From: Eubacteriales Family XIII. Incertae Sedis bacterium
GTDB lineage: Bacteria > Bacillota > Clostridia > Peptostreptococcales > Anaerovoracaceae
NCBI GenBank assembly: GCA_031287295.1
Contig: JAITTH010000035.1
Span: forward strand, 1 to 16,294
Direction: 5' to 3'
DNA: 16,294 bases
Part shown: positions 7,233-12,831 of the stretch, in pieces
Layout of the letters: every line of letters starts with the position of its first letter
How positions within the stretch are numbered: position 1 is the stretch's first letter
Notes under the pieces: model-generated
Seen by the model: the letters and a program-made list of their open reading frames with translations, nothing else
The model's database searches: none
What the model was told of the DNA's origin: nothing
Position numbers and translations under genes: made by a program

Positions 7233-8506
7233 ATACCACACAATCTCCGGGTACCCCGGCGCAAACAGAACATGTCTTAATCGTTCGTTATGGCGAGGTT
7301 GCACTGAAAGGCATGAACAAACCCTATTTCGAACGTGTTCTTATGGGGCGCATTCAAAGTGCGATCAAAAAGGAACCGGAGGCGTCCGAACTTCGCATCA
7401 CGCGCGAAGACGGACTCATCGTTGTTCAAGCACAGGCGGGGCAAAGGACCCCTCTTCCCGAGCGGCTCATGCATCGCATTGCGAAGGTTTTCGGCGTTGC
7501 GACCATCAGCCCCGCAATCTTCCTTCCCGGCAGAGAAATGGAAGATATTTTTGCAGCCTGCATTGCATTCATACGCGATAAAAAAGCCGAACGCTCCGCC
7601 GTCTCGGGCGAGGGTACGCCGATTTCCTTTAAAGTATTCGGCAAGCGCTCGGACAAAACCTATCCGATTCCTTCGCCGGAGATGTCCGCAAAAATCGGCG
7701 AGGCGATTCTCGCCGCCTTTGCCCCCGCCGTCAAGGTCGATGTCCACAATCCCGATGTGCGTCTCAACGTGCATCTGCGCAGGAAAGGCGTGTTTATTTT
7801 CGATGAGAAGGTTTCTTGTTTCGGCGGTTTGCCGCTCGGCACAAACGGAAAAGGAATGATTCTTCTTTCCGGCGGCATCGACAGTCCCGTCGCAGCATGG
7901 ATGATGGCGCGTCGAGGTATGAGAATCGAAGCCGTGCACTATCATTCCTATCCCTATACGAGTCAGCGTGCACAGGAAAAAGTGGAAGAATTGGCACAGA
8001 TTCTCGCTTCCTATTGTGGGTCGTTTACCCTGCATGTCGTCAATTTGCTCCCGGCGCAGGAGCGCATCGCGTTGCATTGTCCCGAAGAGCTTATGACCAT
8101 TCTCGTACGCCGATTTATGATGAAGATTGCCGAGAAAATTGCAGGTACACGCGGTTGTGGCATGCTCATAACCGGTGAAAATCTTGGTCAAGTCGCTTCG
8201 CAGACGGCAGAAGCGCTCATCACGACCGACGCAGCAGTCTCGCTTCCGGTCATGCGTCCGCTCATCGCATTCGACAAAACGGAGATCATCGAAAAAGCGC
8301 AAGAAATCGGTACATTCGAAAAATCCATCGAGCCTTATGAAGATTGTTGTACCGTATTTTTGCCCAAACATCCGGCAACCAGACCCAAGCCGGAAACGGT
8401 CCTCGCTGCCGAAAATGCAATTCCGGATGTCGAAACACTCATCGAAGAGCTTATCGCAACAAAAGAAATCATTCGAATCGGTCTCGAAAACGACGAAATC
8501 CGTTAA
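7229..8506 (+). CDS. thiI: tRNA sulfurtransferase ThiI (4-thiouridine synthase)
   Basis: ThiI adenylates uridine 8 of tRNA and replaces its oxygen with sulfur delivered by the desulfurase; in some bacteria it also serves thiamine thiazole synthesis. The 425 residues comprise an N-terminal ferredoxin-like domain and THUMP domain (about 1-190), then a PP-loop ATPase domain with SGGIDSP at 214-220 and the GENLGQVASQT motif. The C-terminus has the YEDCCTVF motif with Cys373-Cys374; the E. coli Cys344 equivalent lies here. There is no rhodanese domain, as usual in Firmicutes. The chosen ATG at 7229 overlaps the preceding stop and has GAGG at 7220-7223. The frame is open back to 7022, but that part overlaps the desulfurase and has no family similarity. 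No clear terminator follows. Confidence 0.96.
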   Translation: MNTTQSPGTPAQTEHVLIVRYGEVALKGMNKPYFERVLMGRIQSAIKKEPEASELRITREDGLIVVQAQAGQRTPLPERLMHRIAKVFGVATISPAIFLPGREMEDIFAACIAFIRDKKAERSAVSGEGTPISFKVFGKRSDKTYPIPSPEMSAKIGEAILAAFAPAVKVDVHNPDVRLNVHLRRKGVFIFDEKVSCFGGLPLGTNGKGMILLSGGIDSPVAAWMMARRGMRIEAVHYHSYPYTSQRAQEKVEELAQILASYCGSFTLHVVNLLPAQERIALHCPEELMTILVRRFMMKIAEKIAGTRGCGMLITGENLGQVASQTAEALITTDAAVSLPVMRPLIAFDKTEIIEKAQEIGTFEKSIEPYEDCCTVFLPKHPATRPKPETVLAAENAIPDVETLIEELIATKEIIRIGLENDEIR

Positions 8507-8570
8507 AATTACAAGGTTCTGACCGGGTTTTTATCGCCCAAAAGTTTTGTGAAAATTTTCTCAAAGTCCC

Positions 8571-8600
8571 TTGCGGATGGATAATTTTTCATGTTACAAT
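8571..8600 (+). promoter_or_regulatory. Probable promoter of the etfBA operon
   Basis: TTGCGG (8571-8576) and TACAAT (8595-8600) are spaced by 18 bases, and TG at 8592-8593 makes the -10 an extended TGTTACAAT. Just upstream lie AT-rich palindromes (CAAAAGTTTTG and GAAAATTTTC, 8540-8560) that could act as an UP-like element. Transcription would start near 8607, giving a leader of about 195 bases. Confidence 0.6.
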
Positions 8601-8621
8601 GGTGCGTATCTTCCCTCTGTG

Positions 8622-8650
8622 CGCATCGCAAAATTGGATTCTGCGGTGCG
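8622..8650 (+). promoter_or_regulatory. Hairpin in the etfB leader
   Basis: CGCATCGCA (8622-8630) pairs with TGCGGTGCG (8642-8650) over nine positions with one T-G wobble and an 11-base loop. It sits about 15 bases after the predicted transcription start and is followed by ATTTTATGG, too weak a T-run for a clear terminator. The rest of the gap from thiI (8507-8802) has no gene I can support and no riboswitch class that I recognise. Confidence 0.4.
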
Positions 8651-8788
8651 ATTTTATGGACGGGGTAAAATATCGCGACAAAGCGATGACCATTTCGGGC
8701 AGGCAACGCTCGGATAAAAAGAAGAGGTTCGATGTAAAAGAAATGGCGTGTAGCACGTTTGTATCGCGCCGAACCCGGAAGACCCGGG

Positions 8789-8794
8789 AGGAGG
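8789..8794 (+). promoter_or_regulatory. Ribosome-binding site deciding the etfB start
   Basis: A perfect AGGAGG, 8 bases before the ATG at 8803, fixes the start. The same frame is open back to 8344, so length alone would suggest a much longer protein. Confidence 0.9.
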
Positions 8795-8802
8795 AAATCA
8801 GT

Positions 8803-9603
8803 ATGGCACTCAAGATTATTGTCTGTGCGAAACAAGTGCCGGATACGAATGAAATCAAAATCGATCCGGTCACAAAAACACTAAAGAGAGAAGGCGTTCC
8901 CGCCATCTTGAATCACGACGATGCCAACGCATTGGAAGAAGCACTCAGAATCAAAGACAAGTATCCGGATACGTATATTACGGTCATCACAATGGGCCCC
9001 CCGCAAGCAGTCGATATGCTTCGTCAATGTCTTGCAATGGGTGCGGATGAAGGCATTTTGGCTTCGGACAGAGCACTCGGCGGTTCCGATACCTGGGCAA
9101 CCTCGAATGCGCTTGCGGCAACGGTTCGCAAGGTTGGCGATTACGACATCATCTTTGCCGGTCGTCAGGCGATTGACGGCGATACGGCGCAGGTTGGTCC
9201 GCAGATGGCAGAAAAGCTTGGACTTCCGCAGGTTACCTATGTAAAACAGTTTGAGCTTGCAGAAGATATGCAAACCATCACAGTCCACCGTGCGCTGGAA
9301 GACGGACACGAAATCATTCGCATCAAAACACCTTGCGTTCTGACGGCGATTCATCAGCTGAATACACCGAGACTCCCGAGCATGAAGGGCATTATGGCTG
9401 CGCGCAAAAAGCCGGTTTCCACGTATAGTGCGGCAGATCTCGGAGTCGATCCCGATAAAGAAGTCGGACTCTTGGCTTCCCCGACAAACGTTTATCGTTC
9501 TTTCACACCGGTTCCGCGCGGAAAAGGAACCATGCTGGAAGGCGAAAGTAACGAACAGGCAGAAAAGCTGCTGATCGGTCTCAAAGCGAAGCTCGCGATA
9601 TAA
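8803..9603 (+). CDS. etfB: Electron transfer flavoprotein, beta subunit
   Basis: This is the small subunit of an electron-transfer flavoprotein, 266 residues, normal for the family. It opens with KIIVCAKQVPDTNEIKID, a typical EtfB start, and carries the nucleotide-binding signature FAGRQAIDGDTAQVGPQ at about residues 118-134, which holds AMP in simple Etfs and a second FAD in bifurcating Etfs. The conserved C-terminal tail that wraps onto EtfA is present. It is paired with a ferredoxin-fused EtfA starting 15 bases downstream. No acyl-CoA dehydrogenase, lactate dehydrogenase or hydratase gene is adjacent, so the electron donor or acceptor cannot be read from context. The start follows the AGGAGG site; upstream in-frame ATGs (for example 8656) have no ribosome-binding site and no family similarity. 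Confidence 0.95.
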   Translation: MALKIIVCAKQVPDTNEIKIDPVTKTLKREGVPAILNHDDANALEEALRIKDKYPDTYITVITMGPPQAVDMLRQCLAMGADEGILASDRALGGSDTWATSNALAATVRKVGDYDIIFAGRQAIDGDTAQVGPQMAEKLGLPQVTYVKQFELAEDMQTITVHRALEDGHEIIRIKTPCVLTAIHQLNTPRLPSMKGIMAARKKPVSTYSAADLGVDPDKEVGLLASPTNVYRSFTPVPRGKGTMLEGESNEQAEKLLIGLKAKLAI

Positions 9604-9618
9604 GGGGGATAGAGAGAA

Positions 9619-10917
9619 ATGGCTATTGTTGTAATCAACGAAAAATGTATAGGTTGTAAAATTTGCGTCAAGGTCTGTCCGTTCGAAGCGATCGACATGG
9701 ATGGGAAATTGGCGGTTATCAATGAAAAATGTACCTCTTGCAAACAGTGTGTCGCAAAATGCCCGAAAGAGGCGATCGAAGACACAACAGCAGATGTCGT
9801 GCAAGAAGAAACAGATCTCTCTGCATACAAACACGTTTGGGTGTATGCGGAACAGCGTGCGGGCAAGCTCGTAAACGTCGCGCTCGAACTCGTCGGCGAA
9901 GGTCGCAGACTTGCACGTGAAATCGGTCCGGATGTCAAAGTCTATGCCATTCTGATCGGCGACAAAGTCGATCACCTTACGAGTGACCTTTTTGCCTACG
10001 GTGCAGACGGTGCCTACATCATCGAAAACGATCTGCTGAAAAATTATACGACAGATGGTTATACGAAGGTTCTTACCGATTCCATCCGCAAATACAAGCC
10101 TGAAATTGTTATCTTTGGCGCAACCCATATCGGACGCGATCTCGCACCGAGAGTTGCGGCAAGATTGAACACGGGTCTTACTGCCGACTGTACGCGTCTC
10201 GACGTAAAAGTCAGCAGCTACATCGATTATGCAAACAAAAATACGACGCTCGACACTTCCGATCTCGATCCGAATTCCGAAGAAAAGGGTCTGAAGCAAA
10301 CGCGTCCGGCGTTCGGCGGAAACCTCATGGCGACCATCGTTTGCCCGCGTACGCGTCCGCAAATGTCAACCGTTCGTCCCGGCGTTATGTCAAAGATCGA
10401 TCCGATCGAAGGCGCAACAGGTGAGATCATCAAAGTTGACACGCCACTCGTAGCAAGCGACATTCACATCGAAGTTCTCGAAGTGGTTAAAAGCACGAAG
10501 GAAATCGTTTCCCTCACCGATGCCGAAATTATCTGTTCCGGCGGACGTGGTCTCGGCGGACCTTCCGGATTCGAACTCATCAAAGAGTTCGCAGACAAGG
10601 TCGGTGGCGTGGTTGGGTCTTCCCGTGCTGCGGTAGATTCCGGTTGGATCGACCATTCCCATCAGGTTGGACAGACGGGCACTACCGTCAAGCCGAAAAT
10701 TTACTTCGCTTGCGGCATCTCGGGTGCAATCCAGCATCTTGCCGGCATGCAGACATCCGACATCATTGTTGCCATCAACAAAGATCCGGATGCTCCGATT
10801 TTCGAAGTCGCAGATTTTGGAATCGTTGGCGATCTCTACGAAGTTGTTCCGCAGATCATTGCTGCATGGGATAACGCAGACAAGATCTACGCCGACTATG
10901 TACACGCACAGGCATAA
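9619..10917 (+). CDS. etfA: Electron transfer flavoprotein, alpha subunit with N-terminal 2x[4Fe-4S] ferredoxin domain
   Basis: This is the large, FAD-binding Etf subunit with an added iron-sulfur module; 432 residues against about 310-340 for plain EtfA. Residues 1-60 form a two-cluster ferredoxin: Cys10, 13, 16, 20 and Cys38, 41, 44, 48, each set CxxCxxCxxxCP. The EtfA N-terminal domain follows from about residue 66. The C-terminal FAD domain shows GGRGLGG, GSSRAAVDSGW, QVGQTG, GISGAIQHLAGM and AINKDPDAPIFEVADFGIVGD. The same fusion is known in Acetobacterium LctC (lactate dehydrogenase) and CarE (caffeyl-CoA reductase), where it belongs to electron-bifurcating complexes; a similar role here is inferred. 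The ribosome-binding region is GGGGGATAGAGAG, just after the etfB stop. A strong terminator follows 61 bases after the stop. Confidence 0.95.
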   Translation: MAIVVINEKCIGCKICVKVCPFEAIDMDGKLAVINEKCTSCKQCVAKCPKEAIEDTTADVVQEETDLSAYKHVWVYAEQRAGKLVNVALELVGEGRRLAREIGPDVKVYAILIGDKVDHLTSDLFAYGADGAYIIENDLLKNYTTDGYTKVLTDSIRKYKPEIVIFGATHIGRDLAPRVAARLNTGLTADCTRLDVKVSSYIDYANKNTTLDTSDLDPNSEEKGLKQTRPAFGGNLMATIVCPRTRPQMSTVRPGVMSKIDPIEGATGEIIKVDTPLVASDIHIEVLEVVKSTKEIVSLTDAEIICSGGRGLGGPSGFELIKEFADKVGGVVGSSRAAVDSGWIDHSHQVGQTGTTVKPKIYFACGISGAIQHLAGMQTSDIIVAINKDPDAPIFEVADFGIVGDLYEVVPQIIAAWDNADKIYADYVHAQA

Positions 10918-10933
10918 GTTACTCTTGGGTTTT

Positions 10934-10949
10934 CTACGGATTCCCGTAG
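10934..10949 (+). other. Small hairpin after etfA
   Basis: CTACGG and CCGTAG form a perfect 6-base stem with an ATTC loop, 16 bases after the etfA stop. There is no T-run, so it is not an intrinsic terminator by itself; it may protect the 3' end of the mRNA or cause pausing before the stronger terminator downstream. Confidence 0.45.
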
Positions 10950-10977
10950 GAGGCGCCTTAAAGTAGTCGTAAAAAAG

Positions 10978-11012
10978 AAGCTGTCTCTCACACAATTGAG
11001 GCAGCTTTTTTT
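10978..11012 (+). terminator. Intrinsic terminator, probably bidirectional (etfA / murE)
   Basis: AAGCTGTCTC (10978-10987) pairs with GAGGCAGCTT (10998-11007) over ten positions with one wobble, followed on the plus strand by seven T (11006-11012). Six A at 10971-10976 become a T-run on the minus strand, so the same hairpin can end murE transcripts 67 bases after the murE stop. Confidence 0.92.
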
Positions 11013-11078
11013 ATTGAAAAAACGCAAGTCATCATCGGGGATTCTTTGTTTTCGCCTCGGATTTGTTCGTCACCGCAC

Positions 11079-12626
11079 CTATTCTTTTCGTCGTGCTTCC
11101 CGAATAAGCCGTTCTACGATTTCGGCGTCTGCTTCGGTTTCTACGTATTCCATGCCACGTTTTTGGCGGGTTTCCCTGCCTTTTCCCAAAATGAGCACAA
11201 CCGCATTTTCGGGGGATTCCAAGATGGCGCGTTCGATCGCTTCCCCTCGGTCTTCCACGATTTCCGCATTTCCGCCAACCTCTGTAGCAACCGCGAAAAT
11301 CTCCGCATTGATGTTCGAAAGAGCCTCCTCCCCATAATCTTCTTCGGTAATATAGATTTTATGAGATTTGGGTGCTGCGATCTGAGGCAGATCTCGCCTT
11401 CGGTCATACGCCTTGCCTCCCGGAGCACCCAGCACCGTCACGATAGGGCAGTTGGGATACTCCCACGCGACAGAGGCAAAAAGCGTTTCGTAGCTCAGTT
11501 TGTTGTGTGCATAATCGACGAGAACCACGCGCCCGCCGGGTGCGCGGAACAATTCCATTCTGCCGGGTACTTTCGCTGTGGCAAGTCCGTTTTGCAGGAA
11601 AGGAAGCGGAAGCCCGAGCGCGTAAGCGGACGAGATGCCGGCAAGGGCATTTTCAATGTTAAAAAGACCCGATAAGCAGAGCGAAAAGGGCGCTTCCCAT
11701 TCTGCGGTGCGCACGGTAAACGTTACGCCGCCTGCTTCCGCTCTTGCGCTGTGGGCATAGACATCTGCCTCCTTCGAAAGACCAAAAGTCACCACGCGTT
11801 CGCTGTTTTCCGCTGCCACGCGAATGCGAGGAAGGTCTTCCGATTCCAGATTGATACAGGCGATCCGGCTGTTTTCAAACACTTTGAGTTTTGCTGCGAG
11901 GTAATCCTCGCGATCCGAATGCTCTATCGGACTGATATGATCTTCACCGACGTTCAAAAACCCGGCAACATCGAAACCGATGCCACGTGTGCGTCCGTAT
12001 TTGAGCGCCTGGCTGGAAACTTCCATGGTGAGATGGGAAATACCACTGCGAACCGCATTTTCAAAGTGCCGATAAAGTTCAAAGGTCTCCGGCGTGGTGA
12101 GATGCGATTCTTCATCGACGATGCCGTCGTAATTGTTGATGCCGGAAAGGATGGCCGTAAGCGGTTTTCCCATGCTTTGCATCCATGAATCGAATATCGC
12201 CTTCGTAAAATAGCTCGTCGTGGACTTTCCCTTTGTTCCTGTATAGCCGATGATCGTCAGCTGTTCGCGCAACCCTTCGTAATGGAGGGCGGCGGCATTC
12301 GTGATTGCCGTTCGAACATCGGTTACCACGATACCGGGAATTTCAGATGGGGCAATGGAATCGGAAAGGCGCCCGGCGAGCGCGGGCTCGCAGACATAGG
12401 CGATGGCACCCTTTTCGAGCGCCATGTGCAGATAATCCGGGGAAAAATGCGCACCCTTGCAGAAAAAAATCGTGCCGGGCGTCACGCTTCTGGAATCGTA
12501 GCTGAGCGCTTTGACCGTGGTGTCTGCCTTTGCCAGGAAGTCTCCGCGAAGCTCCGCGAGGCAGCCTTTCTTTTTGAAAAGATCAATATAATCTGCAATC
12601 GAACGGAACGATTTTATCCAAGTCAT
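11079..12626 (-). CDS. murE: MurE, UDP-MurNAc-L-Ala-D-Glu ligase, probably L-lysine- (or ornithine-) adding
   Basis: This cytoplasmic ATP-dependent ligase adds the third amino acid to the peptidoglycan stem peptide; 515 residues. Motifs: ATP loop TGTKGKST at residues 129-136, LTTPET, MEVSSQAL, and a probable carbamylated Lys in AAKLKVFE. VDYAHN and LGAPGG follow in the C-terminal half. TGTKGK, MEVSSQA and HISPIEH resemble the L-Lys enzymes of streptococci more than diaminopimelate enzymes. The DNPR motif typical of diaminopimelate MurE is missing; EEDYGEE occupies that place (11325-11345). The start at 12626 is chosen because GAGG lies 6 bases upstream; an ATG four codons earlier (12638) has no ribosome-binding site. 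The gene is divergent from the PBP1A gene. MurE function is firm; the amino acid added is inferred. Confidence 0.92.
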   Translation of the reverse strand: MTWIKSFRSIADYIDLFKKKGCLAELRGDFLAKADTTVKALSYDSRSVTPGTIFFCKGAHFSPDYLHMALEKGAIAYVCEPALAGRLSDSIAPSEIPGIVVTDVRTAITNAAALHYEGLREQLTIIGYTGTKGKSTTSYFTKAIFDSWMQSMGKPLTAILSGINNYDGIVDEESHLTTPETFELYRHFENAVRSGISHLTMEVSSQALKYGRTRGIGFDVAGFLNVGEDHISPIEHSDREDYLAAKLKVFENSRIACINLESEDLPRIRVAAENSERVVTFGLSKEADVYAHSARAEAGGVTFTVRTAEWEAPFSLCLSGLFNIENALAGISSAYALGLPLPFLQNGLATAKVPGRMELFRAPGGRVVLVDYAHNKLSYETLFASVAWEYPNCPIVTVLGAPGGKAYDRRRDLPQIAAPKSHKIYITEEDYGEEALSNINAEIFAVATEVGGNAEIVEDRGEAIERAILESPENAVVLILGKGRETRQKRGMEYVETEADAEIVERLIREARRKE

Positions 12627-12632
12627 AAAAAA

Positions 12633-12636
12633 CCTC
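12633..12636 (-). promoter_or_regulatory. Ribosome-binding site deciding the murE start
   Basis: On the minus strand, TGAGG followed by six T precedes the ATG at 12626. This site overlaps the earlier in-frame ATG at 12636-12638, which argues against the earlier start. Confidence 0.7.
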
Positions 12637-12663
12637 ATGGTACAAAGTATGATTCACCCTGAA

Positions 12664-12693
12664 ATTGTATCACTTGAAACTCATGGACTGCAA
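12664..12693 (-). promoter_or_regulatory. Promoter of murE
   Basis: Read on the minus strand, TTGCAG (complement of 12688-12693) and TACAAT (complement of 12664-12669) are separated by 18 bases, and TG-A before the -10 makes it extended (TGATACAAT). The transcript would begin near 12657, about 30 bases before the murE ATG. The -35 lies in the left arm of the inverted repeat at 12689-12736. Confidence 0.6.
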
Positions 12694-12736
12694 TGGAGCA
12701 AATTCTGATGGATTATCGCAAAATTTGCCCATTGCA
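12689..12736. repeat. Bulged inverted repeat in the murE / PBP1A control region
   Basis: TGCAATGGAGCAAATT (12689-12704) and AATTTGCCCATTGCA (12722-12736) pair over 15 bases with a single unpaired A (12697) and a 17-base spacer. The left arm overlaps the murE -35. It could be an operator for a dimeric regulator or a cruciform/RNA hairpin; it lacks a T-run and is not a terminator for either neighbour. Confidence 0.7.
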
Positions 12737-12741
12737 AGGCC

Positions 12742-12765
12742 GTGTCTGTCCCGGTGTCTGTCCCG
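12742..12765. repeat. Perfect 12-base tandem repeat GTGTCTGTCCCG
   Basis: Two exact copies lie head to tail, 12742-12753 and 12754-12765, ending 13 bases before the -35 of the PBP1A promoter. The repeated core resembles GGGACAGACAC motifs that I recall as dispersed in several bacterial genomes, but it could equally be a pair of regulator-binding sites one helical turn apart. Confidence 0.85.
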
Positions 12766-12778
12766 TTTTGCCCAAAAG

Positions 12779-12808
12779 TTGCATTGACAGACCGGAATTT
12801 GGTATAAT
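12779..12808 (+). promoter_or_regulatory. Promoter of the class A PBP gene
   Basis: TATAAT at 12803-12808 is preceded by TGG, an extended -10. The best -35 at normal distance is TTGCAT (12779-12784, 18-base spacer). Transcription would start near 12815, only about 17 bases before the TTG start, so the leader would hold little more than the ribosome-binding site. Confidence 0.65.
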
Positions 12809-12816
12809 AAACGCCA

Positions 12817-12823
12817 AAGGAGG
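12817..12823 (+). promoter_or_regulatory. Ribosome-binding site deciding the PBP1A TTG start
   Basis: AAGGAGG lies 8 bases before TTG at 12832, which is in frame with the whole PBP. The first in-frame ATG is only at 12952, with no comparable site before it. Confidence 0.88.
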
Positions 12824-12831
12824 ATCGTGCC

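Noticed and set aside
7277..8371. A 364-codon open frame on the minus strand opposite thiI
   Set aside because: Composition is unlike a protein (many Cys, His and Arg), no domain is visible, and the sense strand is clearly thiI.
8507..8560. Intrinsic terminator after thiI
   Set aside because: Only short palindromes (CAAAAGTTTTG, GAAAATTTTC) and a weak GGG/CCC pair are present; none forms a GC-rich stem followed by T.
8344..8802. Longer etfB beginning at 8344
   Set aside because: The extension overlaps the end of thiI, has no family similarity and would make AGGAGG at 8789-8794 pointless.
8881..10362. A 493-codon open frame on the minus strand, opposite etfB and etfA
   Set aside because: It lies wholly opposite two well-conserved genes, has no ribosome-binding site or recognisable domain, and follows from the codon use of the sense genes, which rarely use codons that read as stops in reverse.
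12627..12638. murE start at the ATG complement of 12636-12638
   Set aside because: No ribosome-binding site precedes it, while a good one precedes the ATG at 12626; the difference is four residues, so this is a modest preference.
12784..12808. TTGACA (12784-12789) as the -35 for the PBP1A promoter
   Set aside because: The spacer to TATAAT is only 13 bases, too short for sigma-A; TTGCAT at 12779 with 18 bases and the extended -10 fits better.
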